64,000 nt of DNA from Streptomyces glomeratus. GTDB lineage: Bacteria > Actinomycetota > Actinomycetes > Streptomycetales > Streptomycetaceae. Shown piece by piece: positions 49,594 to 58,202 of the stretch. Position 1 is the stretch's first letter, and every line of letters starts with the position of its first letter. Below the pieces are notes generated by a model. That model made no database searches. It saw only the letters and a program-made list of their open reading frames with translations, and had not been told where the DNA came from. Made by a program: the position numbers and the translations under genes. The stretch spans positions 104,244 through 168,243 of the forward strand of contig NZ_JAKEEB010000014.1 in assembly GCF_021462825.1 (NCBI RefSeq), read 5' to 3'.

Positions 49594-50406
49594 ATGGAGC
49601 GTCCTGCCTGGGCGCCACGGAGCATCGACATCTCCGTGCCGAGCGTGTCCCGCATGTACGACTTCTACCTGGGCGGGTCGCACAACTTCGAGGTCGACCG
49701 CCAGGCGGCGCGCAGGGCACTGGAGTTCATGCCGGGACTCCCCAAGATCATGCAGGCGAACCGGGCGTTCATGCGCCGAGCGGTGCGCTTCGCCGTCGAG
49801 GAGGGCATCACCCAGTTCCTCGACATCGGCTCCGGCATCCCGACCTTCGGCAACGTCCACGAAGTGGCACAGGGGGCGCATCCGGGCGCCCGTGTGGTGT
49901 ACGTCGACCACGACCCGGTGGCGGTCGCGCACAGCCAGGCGGTCCTCGAGGGGAACGACGACGCGGACGTCGCCGCGGCCGATCTCCGCAAGCCGGCCGA
50001 GATCCTGTCGAGTCCCCAGGTCGAGCGACTTCTCGACCTGAACCGGCCGGTCACCCTCCTTCTCGTTGCCATACTGCACTTCGTGGAGGACGCGGACGAC
50101 CCGTACGGAGCGGTGGCCGAGCTGCGCGACGCCCTCGCGCCGGGCAGCCTGCTCGTCCTCACGCATGCCTCGTACGAGGGAATTCCCCTGCCGCAAGGGC
50201 GCGCCGAGGGCGCGGTCGACGTGTACAGGAACATCCGCAATCCGCTGATCATGCGCTCGCGCGACGAGATCGCGCGGTTCTTCGAGGGGTACGACATGGT
50301 GGAACCCGGGCTGGTGCCGATGCCGATGTGGCGGCCCGACACGGCACCCGAGGACGAGGATCCTTATGCCTTCTCCGGTTTCGTCGGCGTGGGGCGCGCG
50401 GCGTGA
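49594..50406 (+). CDS. SAM-dependent methyltransferase (Methyltransf_19/DUF574)
   Basis: This is a 270-residue methyltransferase of the large actinobacterial DUF574 group. Start ATG 49594 follows GGAG by six bases. Typical blocks are VSRMYDFYLGGSHNFEVDRQ, MQANRAFMRRAVRFAVEEGI, FLDIGSGIPTFGNVHEVAQG (SAM loop), VVYVDHDPVAVAHSQAVL (acidic loop) and LLLVAILHFVEDADDPYGA. Substrates are unknown; Streptomyces often places these genes beside signalling or secondary-metabolism genes. Its stop overlaps the GTG of the GGDEF-EAL gene (GTGA), so the two are translationally coupled. Confidence 0.92.
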   Translation: MERPAWAPRSIDISVPSVSRMYDFYLGGSHNFEVDRQAARRALEFMPGLPKIMQANRAFMRRAVRFAVEEGITQFLDIGSGIPTFGNVHEVAQGAHPGARVVYVDHDPVAVAHSQAVLEGNDDADVAAADLRKPAEILSSPQVERLLDLNRPVTLLLVAILHFVEDADDPYGAVAELRDALAPGSLLVLTHASYEGIPLPQGRAEGAVDVYRNIRNPLIMRSRDEIARFFEGYDMVEPGLVPMPMWRPDTAPEDEDPYAFSGFVGVGRAA

Positions 50407-52550
50407 GCGGGGAACCGGGCGGGCCGGAGGACAGACTTCGCAGGTTCGCGACCATCTGGAGCCGGGCCGTCTTCCCGGTGACCGCCACGTCGCTGACCCG
50501 GCCCGAGTTCGAGGACCAACTGCTGCCGCTGGCCCGGCGGCTGTACGACGCGCTGCGGGCCAGGGTGTTCGACGCGACCGAGGCCAGGGCGATCGGCGCG
50601 GCGCTCATGGAGTCGCACTGCACGGACCCGGAGGCGCTCAGCCGCACGCTCGACTGCGTCGACGCCTACCTGGTGCTCTACTGCGGCGACCCGGACGCCT
50701 CCCCGAAGACACAGGAGGCCCTTCGGACCCGCTGCTCACGGTTGCAGCACGCGATCGCCGCCGGGTTCGCGGCGGCCCTGAGGGAACGCACGCTCGCCGA
50801 GCAGGAGGCCATCGCGCGGGCCGCCCTCACCGCCCAGGGCGTGGTGGCGCAGGCCCTGCACTCCAGTGAGGCACGCTTCCGCGCGGTGTTCGAGGGCGCC
50901 GCCATAGGCATCGGCATCGCCGACCTGGACGGCAACGTCCTGGAGGTCAACGGCGCGCTGCTGCGCATGTTCGGCGGTTCCGAGCATCTGGTGCGCGGCC
51001 GCAACGTCTCGGAGTGGACCCATCCCGACGACGCACCGCAGGTCTGGCGCCTGTACGACGAACTGGTCCGGGGCGAGCGCGACCACTACCACGTCGAAAA
51101 GGCCTTCTACCGGCCCGACGGCACGGTCCTGTGGACCAACCTGACGGTGTCCCTGCTGCGGGACGCGGACGGCAACCCGCAGTACCAGCTCGCGCTCATG
51201 GAGGACACCACCGAGCGGCGCCTGCTGAACCTCCGGCTGCGCTACGAGGCCACGCACGACGCGCTCACCGGGCTGCCCAACCGGACCCTGTTCTTCGAGC
51301 GCCTGGAAAAGGCGCTGGCCGCGGGCGAGGGACAGCGGTTCGGCCTGTGCTACCTCGACCTCGACGGCTTCAAGACCATCAACGACAGTCTCGGGCACGC
51401 GGCGGGCGACCGGCTGCTCGTCGAGGTCGCCGACCGGTTGCAGGCGTGCGCGACCGCGCCCGGTGAGATGGTGGCGCGGCTGGGGGGCGACGAGTTCGTG
51501 GCGCTCACCACCGGGCCGGACACCCAGCGCGGCGTCGACGAACTCGTCGGACGGATCATGAACGCGCTCGTCACCCCGATCAGCGTCGACGGCCGGGACC
51601 TGACCGTGCGCGGCAGCATCGGCGTCGTCGAGGGACCGGTGGGGGAGCGCGGCCCGGCGGAGGTGCTGCGCAGCGCGGACATCACCATGTACCGGGCCAA
51701 GTCGGCGGGCGGCAACCGCTTCGAGCTCGCCGACCCCGAGGCCGACGCCCGCGCCATCACCCGGCACGGGCTGACCACGGCGCTGCCCACGGCCTTGGAC
51801 CGGGGCGAATTCTTCATCGAGTACCAGCCGCTCGTGCATCTCGGCGACGGGACCGTGCACGGCGCCGAGGCACTGGTGCGCTGGCTGCATCCGCAGCACG
51901 GCGTGCTCGGCCCCGACCGGTTCATCCCGCTCGCCGAGCGGACCGGACTGATCGTGCCCCTGGGCCGGTGGGTCCTCCAGGAGGCGGTACGGCAGGCCCG
52001 CGCATGGCAGCAGAGGCACGACCAGAAGGGCCCGCTGCGGATCAACGTCAATCTGTCGCCGTGCCAGCTCACCCACCCCGGGCTGGTCTCCGACACCGTG
52101 GACATCCTGGAGCAGGCAGGTCTGGAGCCGGACGCGCTCTGCCTGGAGGTCACGGAGTCGGCGCTCATCGGAGCCGACGACGACCTGCTCAAACCCCTGC
52201 GGTGCCTGGCCGAGATGGGGGTGGACATCGCCCTCGACGACTTCGGCACGGGCTACTCGAACCTCGCCAACCTGCGCCGGCTTCCGGTGCGGATCCTGAA
52301 GCTGGACCGTTCCTTCACCCAGAGCATGCAGCAGTGCCCCGCGGACCCCGTCGACCTCAAGATCGTCGAGGGGATCGTCTCCCTCGCCCACAGCCTGGAC
52401 CTCGCGGTCACGGTCGAGGGCGTGGAAACCGGCGCCCAGGCCGAGCAGCTGCGGATCCTGGGCTGCGACACGGCCCAGGGCTGGTACTACGCCCGCCCGG
52501 GTCCGCCGGAGCGGCTGCACGAACTGGCCCTGGTGGACGCGAGGGGCTGA
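50403..52550 (+). CDS. rmdA: PAS-GGDEF-EAL c-di-GMP turnover protein
   Basis: This is a 715-residue cytosolic protein starting at GTG 50403. Residues 1-140 are a helical N-terminal domain. PAS/PAC is about 155-275 (EARFRAVFEGAAIGIGIADL; LALMEDTTERR). GGDEF is about 285-445, with an intact GGDEF signature at 361-365 and YLDLDGFKTINDSLGHAAGD. EAL is about 465-705, with GAEALVRW, VNLSPCQLTHPGL, LEVTESALIGADD, LDDFGTGYSNLANLRRLPVR and VTVEGVETGAQAE, so its metal and general-base residues look intact. No RxxD inhibitory site precedes GGDEF. Architecture and neighbours match S. coelicolor RmdA (SCO0928), which affects aerial growth. The protein may make and break c-di-GMP. Confidence 0.93.
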   Translation: MSGEPGGPEDRLRRFATIWSRAVFPVTATSLTRPEFEDQLLPLARRLYDALRARVFDATEARAIGAALMESHCTDPEALSRTLDCVDAYLVLYCGDPDASPKTQEALRTRCSRLQHAIAAGFAAALRERTLAEQEAIARAALTAQGVVAQALHSSEARFRAVFEGAAIGIGIADLDGNVLEVNGALLRMFGGSEHLVRGRNVSEWTHPDDAPQVWRLYDELVRGERDHYHVEKAFYRPDGTVLWTNLTVSLLRDADGNPQYQLALMEDTTERRLLNLRLRYEATHDALTGLPNRTLFFERLEKALAAGEGQRFGLCYLDLDGFKTINDSLGHAAGDRLLVEVADRLQACATAPGEMVARLGGDEFVALTTGPDTQRGVDELVGRIMNALVTPISVDGRDLTVRGSIGVVEGPVGERGPAEVLRSADITMYRAKSAGGNRFELADPEADARAITRHGLTTALPTALDRGEFFIEYQPLVHLGDGTVHGAEALVRWLHPQHGVLGPDRFIPLAERTGLIVPLGRWVLQEAVRQARAWQQRHDQKGPLRINVNLSPCQLTHPGLVSDTVDILEQAGLEPDALCLEVTESALIGADDDLLKPLRCLAEMGVDIALDDFGTGYSNLANLRRLPVRILKLDRSFTQSMQQCPADPVDLKIVEGIVSLAHSLDLAVTVEGVETGAQAEQLRILGCDTAQGWYYARPGPPERLHELALVDARG

Positions 52551-52721
52551 GCCCTCGTGATCGCGGGGACTGTGTGCGGGCGGTGCGAGCCGTACGGGCT
52601 CGGTCCGGTCTCGTACGGCCTCGGCCACGCGGGCGGCCGTGCGGACGAGCGTCGCGGTCGCCGTCGAACGGCGCGTACCGCCGAGGCCGTGTCATGAGCG
52701 CACCATTGGCGGGCGGTCCCC

Positions 52722-53606
52722 TCACCGCTCCAGCAGCATCCGCTGAAGCTCCCTCGCCGCCCGCGGCGGTGCCACATCGCTGCGGTGGGCCAGCGCGATC
52801 GTACGGTGGAGTCCGGGCCGGGCCAGCGGGGTGACCCGCAGCCCGCGCCCGGACCGCGTGGCGATCATGCGCGGTACGACCGCCACCCCGAGCCCGGCCC
52901 GTACGAAGCCCAGCACCGCGTCCATCTCCCCGCCCTCCACCGCGAAGTCCGGCTCGAAGCCCGCGGCGCGGCAGGCGGCCACGGTCAGTTCCCGCAGGTC
53001 GTAGCCGTGGCGGAACATGACCAGGCGCTCGCCCTCGAGGTCCGGGACACGGACCGTGCGGCGGCCGCCGCCGGGCCTCGGGGCATCGGGTGAGGACACC
53101 ACCACCAGGTCCTCCCGCAGCAGCTCCACGGTGGTCAGCGCGGGGGAGGGGGTGGGCAGCGGGAGCACGACCAGGGCCAGGTCGAGCGCGCCCCGCGCCA
53201 GCTCCCGTACGAGGTCGTGCGAGCCGCCCTCCTCGATCAGCAGCCGGATGCCGGGATAGCGGTCGTGGAAGGCGCGCAGCACGTCCGGCAGCAGACCCGT
53301 GAGCAGGCTCGGTGTCGCTCCCAGGCGCACCCGGCCACGGCGCAGCTGCACCAGCTCCTGCACCTCGTGCCGGGCCGTGTCCGCGTCGGCGAGGATCCGC
53401 CGGGCCAGCGGCAGCAGCGCCTCGCCAGCGTCGGTGAGCGTGATGTTCCCCCGCGCCCGCAGGAACAGGTCCGCCCCCAGCTCCCGCTCCAGCGCCTTGA
53501 TCTGCTGCGACAGCGACGGCTGCGCGACATGGACCCGATCGGCGGCCCGGGTGAAGTGCCGGGCCTCGGCGACCGCCACGAAGTACTGGAGCTGCTGGAA
53601 CTGCAT
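52722..53606 (-). CDS. LysR-family transcriptional regulator
   Basis: This is a 294-residue LysR protein. The N-terminal winged helix-turn-helix is QLQYFVAVAEARHFTRAADR with VAQPSLSQQIKALERELGAD and LFLRARGNITLTDAGEALLP. The substrate-binding domain follows (VRLGATPSLLTGLLPDVLRA; MDAVLGFVRAGLGVAVVPRM). It is divergent from sdhC with only 84 bases between starts and a perfect palindrome in the gap, the classic LysR layout. It probably controls the sdh operon and itself, with a co-inducer that is likely a C4-acid or related metabolite (inference). Confidence 0.95.
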   Translation of the reverse strand: MQFQQLQYFVAVAEARHFTRAADRVHVAQPSLSQQIKALERELGADLFLRARGNITLTDAGEALLPLARRILADADTARHEVQELVQLRRGRVRLGATPSLLTGLLPDVLRAFHDRYPGIRLLIEEGGSHDLVRELARGALDLALVVLPLPTPSPALTTVELLREDLVVVSSPDAPRPGGGRRTVRVPDLEGERLVMFRHGYDLRELTVAACRAAGFEPDFAVEGGEMDAVLGFVRAGLGVAVVPRMIATRSGRGLRVTPLARPGLHRTIALAHRSDVAPPRAARELQRMLLER

Positions 53607-53614
53607 TCAGCCAG

Positions 53615-53631
53615 GATAGGCCTGGCCTATC
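53615..53631. promoter_or_regulatory. perfect 17-bp palindrome, probable LysR operator
   Basis: GATAGGCC-T-GGCCTATC lies in the 84-base gap between the LysR start (53606) and sdhC (53691). The first bases TAGGCCTGGCCTA contain a T-N11-A core as LysR boxes require. It sits nine bases from the LysR start codon, so binding would block or shape its own promoter while facing sdhC. Confidence 0.65.
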
Positions 53632-53690
53632 GAAACGAGCCGCACCATGTCTTGGACCGATGGGGACCTTCGGCCCTAGCGTTCTGAGCC

Positions 53691-54398
53691 ATGGCTCTGG
53701 CAACGCGGACGGACCGACGGCCGTCCATGGCCCGCACTGTGTGGGACTCGACCGTCGGCAAGAAGACAGTCATGGCGGTCAGCGGCCTGATCATGCTGCT
53801 GTATCTGGTCGCCCACGTGATCGGAAACCTGAAGATCTACTTCGGGGCAGGCGAGTTCAACCACTACGCCCACTGGCTGCGCACCGTCGGCGAACCCTTC
53901 ATGCACTACGAGTGGACGCTGTGGCTGATCCGCGTCGTGCTGGTCGTCGCCGTGGTCGCCCACGCCGTCTCCGCTTACCAGCTCAGCCGCCGTGACATCA
54001 AGGCGCGCCCGCAGAAGTACGTGCACGGCAGGCCGCGGGCGAGCTACGCGACCCGCACCATGCGCTGGGGCGGCATCATCCTGGGCCTGTTCATCGTCTG
54101 GCACCTCCTCGACCTGACCACCGGCACCGTCCACTCCGGCGGCTTCCAGGAGGGCCACCCGTACCAGAACGTCGTGGACACCTTCTCCACCTGGTACGGC
54201 AACGTCATCTACATCGTCGCGATGCTCGCCCTCGGCCTGCACATCCGGCACGGCTTCTGGAGCGCCGCCCAGACCCTCGGGGTCGGCAGCCGCACCCGCG
54301 ACCGCGCCCTGAAGACCATCGCCAATGTCCTTGCGCTGCTGCTCACGGCCGGTTTCATCGCCGTACCCGTGGGCGTCATGACCGGAGTGGTGAGCTGA
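53691..54398 (+). CDS. sdhC: succinate dehydrogenase cytochrome b subunit
   Basis: This is a 235-residue membrane subunit of the single-polypeptide, five-helix type (TIGR02046-like) found with menaquinone. Spans include KTVMAVSGLIMLLYLVAHVI, LWLIRVVLVVAVVAHAVSAY, GGIILGLFIVWHLLDLTTG, VIYIVAMLALGLHIRHGFWS and a final span. Histidines in AHVIGNL, AHAVSA, VWHLLD and GLHIRHGFW are the expected haem ligands. It passes electrons from SdhB to the quinone. It starts the sdhCAB operon, one base before sdhA. Streptomyces usually also carries a four-gene sdhCDAB set elsewhere, so this is probably a paralogue. Confidence 0.95.
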   Translation: MALATRTDRRPSMARTVWDSTVGKKTVMAVSGLIMLLYLVAHVIGNLKIYFGAGEFNHYAHWLRTVGEPFMHYEWTLWLIRVVLVVAVVAHAVSAYQLSRRDIKARPQKYVHGRPRASYATRTMRWGGIILGLFIVWHLLDLTTGTVHSGGFQEGHPYQNVVDTFSTWYGNVIYIVAMLALGLHIRHGFWSAAQTLGVGSRTRDRALKTIANVLALLLTAGFIAVPVGVMTGVVS

Positions 54399-54399
54399 C

Positions 54400-56358
54400 A
54401 TGACTGCTTCCGCCGAATACACCGACTACACCACCGGCGAACCCGTCGCCGACACCAAGGCGCCCAAGGGCCCGATCAACGAGCGCTGGGACACCCGCCG
54501 TTTCGAGGCCAGGCTGGTCAACCCCGCCAACCGCCGCAAGCACACGGTCATCGTCGTCGGCACCGGTCTGGCGGGCGGCTCCGCGGGCGCCACCCTCGCC
54601 GAACAGGGCTACCACGTCGTCCAGTTCTGCTACCAGGACTCCCCGCGCCGCGCCCACTCCATCGCCGCCCAGGGCGGCATCAACGCCGCGAAGAACTACC
54701 GCAACGACGGCGACTCGGTCCACCGCCTGTTCTACGACACCGTCAAGGGCGGCGACTTCCGGGCCCGCGAGTCCAATGTCCACCGCCTCGCCCAGATCTC
54801 CGTCGAGATCATCGACCAGTGCGTGGCACAGGGCGTGCCGTTCGCCCGCGAGTACGGCGGCCTGCTCGACACCCGCTCCTTCGGCGGCGTACAGGTCTCC
54901 CGCACCTTCTACGCCCGCGGCCAGACGGGCCAGCAACTGCTCCTCGGTGCCTACCAGGCGCTCTCCCGGCAGATCGCCGCCGGCAATGTGGAGATGCACC
55001 CGCGCACCGAGATGCTCGACCTGATCGTCGTCGACGGACGGGCCCGCGGCATCGTCGCCCGCGACCTGGTCACCGGGAAGATCGACACGTACTTCGCGGA
55101 CGCCGTCGTCCTCGCCTCCGGCGGCTACGGCAACGTCTTCTATCTGTCGACCAACGCCATGAACTCCAACGCGACCGCCATCTGGCGGGCGCACCGGCGC
55201 GGCGCCTACTTCGCCAACCCCTGCTTCACCCAGATCCACCCGACGTGCATTCCGCGCACCGGCGACCACCAGTCCAAGCTCACCCTGATGAGCGAGTCGC
55301 TGCGCAACGACGGCCGGATCTGGGTGCCGAAGGCGAAGGGCGACAACCGCCCGCCGAACGAGATTCCCGAGGACGAGCGGGACTACTACCTGGAGCGCAT
55401 CTACCCCTCCTTCGGCAACCTGGTTCCCCGGGACATCGCCTCCCGCGCCGCGAAGAACGTCTGCGACGAGGGCCGCGGCGTCGGCCCCGGCGGCCAGGGC
55501 GTCTACCTGGACTTCGCGGACGCCATCCGGCGCATGGGCCGCAAGAAGGTCGAGGAGAAGTACGGCAACCTCTTCGAGATGTACGAGCGGATCACCGCGG
55601 AGAACCCGTACGAGGTGCCGATGCGGATCTACCCGGCCGTGCACTACACGATGGGCGGACTGTGGGTCGACTACGACCTCCAGACCACCGTCCCCGGCCT
55701 GTTCGCGGTCGGAGAGGCCAACTTCTCCGACCACGGAGCCAACCGGCTCGGCGCCTCCGCGCTGATGCAGGGCCTGGCCGACGGCTACTTCGTGCTGCCG
55801 GCCACGATCAACGACTACCTGGCGCGCAACCCGCACCAGGACCCGGTGACCACCGACCACCCCGCCGTCCGGGAGGTGCTGGCCGAGACCGAGGACCGGC
55901 TCGACCTGCTGCTGTCCGTGGACGGCGACCGCACCCCCGACTCCTTCCACCGCGAGGTCGGCGAGCTCATGTGGGAGTTCTGCGGCATGGCCCGCACCGA
56001 CAGCGGACTGCGCAAGGCGCTGGAGCGTATCCCGCAGATCCGCGAGGAGTTCTGGCGGCGCATCAAGGTCCCGGGCACCGGCGAGGAGTTCAACCAGTCG
56101 CTGGAGAAGGCCAACCGCGTCGTCGACTACCTGGAGCTCGCCGAGCTGATGTGCCTCGACGCGCTGCACCGCACCGAGTCCTGCGGCGGCCACTTCCGCG
56201 AGGAGTCGCAGACCTCCGACGGCGAGGCCGCCCGCAGGGACGACGAGTTCGCCTACGCGGCCGCCTGGGAGTTCACCGGCACAGGCGAGGCTCCCACCCT
56301 GCACAAGGAAGACCTGGTCTTCGAGTACGTCCACCCCACCCAGCGGAGCTACGCATGA
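54400..56358 (+). CDS. sdhA: succinate dehydrogenase flavoprotein subunit
   Basis: This is a 652-residue flavoprotein oxidising succinate to fumarate. The FAD loop is VVGTGLAGGSAGATLAEQGY near residue 49. The covalent-FAD His is in RRAHSIAAQGGINAAKNYRN. The active site includes YFANPCFTQIHPTCIPRTGD and ARSRGTA-like DIASRAAKNVCDEGRGVGPG. GLFAVGEANFSDHGANRLGA closes the flavin site. The length (longer than about 580) and the HPT block fit the group paired with five-helix SdhC, as in Bacteroides or Bacillus-like enzymes. Its stop overlaps sdhB as ATGA. Confidence 0.97.
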   Translation: MTASAEYTDYTTGEPVADTKAPKGPINERWDTRRFEARLVNPANRRKHTVIVVGTGLAGGSAGATLAEQGYHVVQFCYQDSPRRAHSIAAQGGINAAKNYRNDGDSVHRLFYDTVKGGDFRARESNVHRLAQISVEIIDQCVAQGVPFAREYGGLLDTRSFGGVQVSRTFYARGQTGQQLLLGAYQALSRQIAAGNVEMHPRTEMLDLIVVDGRARGIVARDLVTGKIDTYFADAVVLASGGYGNVFYLSTNAMNSNATAIWRAHRRGAYFANPCFTQIHPTCIPRTGDHQSKLTLMSESLRNDGRIWVPKAKGDNRPPNEIPEDERDYYLERIYPSFGNLVPRDIASRAAKNVCDEGRGVGPGGQGVYLDFADAIRRMGRKKVEEKYGNLFEMYERITAENPYEVPMRIYPAVHYTMGGLWVDYDLQTTVPGLFAVGEANFSDHGANRLGASALMQGLADGYFVLPATINDYLARNPHQDPVTTDHPAVREVLAETEDRLDLLLSVDGDRTPDSFHREVGELMWEFCGMARTDSGLRKALERIPQIREEFWRRIKVPGTGEEFNQSLEKANRVVDYLELAELMCLDALHRTESCGGHFREESQTSDGEAARRDDEFAYAAAWEFTGTGEAPTLHKEDLVFEYVHPTQRSYA

Positions 56359-57104
56359 AGCTCACCCTGCGCGTCTGGCGGCAGAAGAACGCCGACGCCG
56401 AAGGCGCCATGTCCACCTACGAGGTGGACGGAATCTCGCCCGACATGTCCTTCCTGGAGATGCTGGACACCCTCAACGAGGAACTCATCCTCAAGGGCGA
56501 GGACCCGGTCGCCTTCGACCACGACTGCCGCGAGGGCATCTGCGGCGCTTGCTCGCTCGTCATCGACGGCGACGCCCACGGCCCGGAGCGCACCACCACC
56601 TGCCAGCTTCACATGCGGTCCTTCCGGGACGGCGACACGATCGACATCGAGCCGTGGCGGGCCTCGGCCTTCCCGGTGATCAAGGACCTCGTGGTCGACC
56701 GCTCGGCGTTCGACCGGATCATCCAGGCCGGCGGTTACATCACGGCTCCGACGGGCTCGGCGCCCGAGGCCCATGCCACACCCGTCCCCAAGGCGGACGC
56801 CGACTCCGCGTTCGAGCACGCCGAGTGCATCGGCTGCGGGGCCTGCGTGGCGGCCTGCCCGAACGGCGCGGCGATGCTGTTCACCTCGGCGAAGATCAAC
56901 CACCTGAACGTGCTGCCCCAGGGTGCGCCCGAGCGCGAGAGCCGGGTGCTGAACATGGTGGCGCAGATGGACGAGGAGGGCTTCGGTGGCTGCACCCTCA
57001 CCGGCGAGTGCGCCACCGCCTGCCCGAAGGGCATCCCGTTGGTCTCCATCACGAGCATGAACAAGGAGTGGCTGCGGGCTACCCGCAAGTCGGCCCGCTC
57101 CTAG
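56355..57104 (+). CDS. sdhB: succinate dehydrogenase iron-sulfur subunit
   Basis: This is a 249-residue Fe-S protein linking SdhA to SdhC. The N-terminal ferredoxin domain binds 2Fe-2S through CREGICGACSLVIDG and TTTCQLHM. The C-terminal domain has ECIGCGACVAACPNGAAMLF for 4Fe-4S, and GGCTLTGECATACPKGIPLV for the 3Fe-4S site. All clusters appear complete. It is coupled to sdhA by a four-base overlap and followed by a strong hairpin. Confidence 0.97.
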   Translation: MKLTLRVWRQKNADAEGAMSTYEVDGISPDMSFLEMLDTLNEELILKGEDPVAFDHDCREGICGACSLVIDGDAHGPERTTTCQLHMRSFRDGDTIDIEPWRASAFPVIKDLVVDRSAFDRIIQAGGYITAPTGSAPEAHATPVPKADADSAFEHAECIGCGACVAACPNGAAMLFTSAKINHLNVLPQGAPERESRVLNMVAQMDEEGFGGCTLTGECATACPKGIPLVSITSMNKEWLRATRKSARS

Positions 57105-57135
57105 GGATCTCGCCGCCGGGGGCCGCACAAGGACG

Positions 57136-57168
57136 GGCCGGCGCCGCCTGGGACGGGCGGCGCCGGCC
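57136..57168 (+). terminator. 13-bp hairpin ending the sdhCAB operon
   Basis: GGCCGGCGCCGCC (57136-57148) and GGCGGCGCCGGCC (57156-57168) pair perfectly over a 7-base loop, 31 bases past the sdhB stop, without a T-run. The rest of the 327-base gap to olsB shows no gene and probably holds the olsB promoter. Confidence 0.75.
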
Positions 57169-57431
57169 GTACACGTTCGCCGGCAGGTGCGGACGGGCGG
57201 GACCGGACGTGGTGCTCAGCCCCGGTCCCGTCAAGCCCTCGCGTCCCGTATGCCCGGCCGGGCCGCCGCGCGGCGCCACCGGCCACCCCTGGCATTCAGC
57301 ATTCCCACATCCGCCCTCCTGGCAGCGGTCACGTGCAGGCCAACCGGCATCGGAAGAACAGGAGCGCACAGACCGCACAGTCGTCGGTCTGCCTCCGCGC
57401 CGCCGAACCGGCCCGTGACCAGGAGAGAGCC

Positions 57432-58202
57432 ATGACCGGCGTTTCCGCCCTCGCCAGCCCCCCACCGCCCGTGGCGCCCACCCGCTACACCGTCACCCTC
57501 GCCCGTGACGAGGCCGACGTCCGGGACGCCCAGCGGCTGCGCCACGACGTCTTCGCCGGGGAGATGGGAGCCCTCCTGTCCACCCCGCAGCCGGGCCTCG
57601 ACGTGGACGCCTTCGACGCGTACTGCGACCACCTGCTCGTCCGTGACACGGTGACCGGCCAGGCCGTGGGCACCTACCGGCTGCTGCCGCCCGAGCGGGC
57701 CGCGATCGCCGGGCGACTGTACTCCGAGGGCGAGTTCGACCTCGGCCCGCTGGCCGCGATCCGCTCCGGGCTCGTCGAGGTCGGCCGCTCCTGCGTCCAC
57801 CCCGATCACCGCGACGGCGGGGTCATCGGACTGATCTGGGCGGGGATAGCCCGCTACATGATCGACGGCGGCCACGAGTGGCTGGCCGGCTGCTGCTCCC
57901 TGCCGCTCGCCGACGGCGGCGCGCTCGCCGCGGGCACCTGGGAGCGTGTCAAGGCCAAGCACATGGCCCCCGAGGAGTACCGCGTACGGCCGCTGCTGCT
58001 CTGGCGTTCGGACACCCCGGCGCCGGCCGGGCACATCGAACTGCCCCCGCTGCTGCGCGGCTACCTCCGTCTCGGCGCCTGGGTCTGCGGGGAGCCCGCG
58101 CACGACCCGGACTTCGGCGTCGCCGACCTCTACGTCCTGCTGTCGATGCGCCGGGTCAACCCGCGCTATCTGCGGCACTTCCTCTCGCTCGTCCCGGCGT
58201 GA
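57432..58202 (+). CDS. olsB: L-ornithine N-acyltransferase (ornithine lipid synthesis step 1)
   Basis: This is a 256-residue GNAT-fold acyltransferase of the OlsB group, which joins a 3-hydroxyacyl chain from ACP to the alpha-amine of ornithine, forming lyso-ornithine lipid. Recognisable blocks are DVRDAQRLRHDVFAGEMGAL, DVDAFDAYCDHLLVRDTVTG, VGTYRLLPPERA, LVEVGRSCVHPDHRDGGVIG and VADLYVLLSMRRVNPRYLRH. Start ATG 57432 follows AGGAG. It overlaps olsA (GTGA), so the pair acts together. I recall the S. coelicolor counterparts (SCO0921/SCO0920) being shown to make ornithine lipids. Confidence 0.92.
   Translation: MTGVSALASPPPPVAPTRYTVTLARDEADVRDAQRLRHDVFAGEMGALLSTPQPGLDVDAFDAYCDHLLVRDTVTGQAVGTYRLLPPERAAIAGRLYSEGEFDLGPLAAIRSGLVEVGRSCVHPDHRDGGVIGLIWAGIARYMIDGGHEWLAGCCSLPLADGGALAAGTWERVKAKHMAPEEYRVRPLLLWRSDTPAPAGHIELPPLLRGYLRLGAWVCGEPAHDPDFGVADLYVLLSMRRVNPRYLRHFLSLVPA

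Noticed and set aside
50403..52550. Degenerate GGDEF or EAL site
   Set aside because: The GGDEF signature and EAL metal/general-base motifs (EAL, DDFGTGYS, VEGVE) are all present, so loss of activity cannot be argued from sequence.
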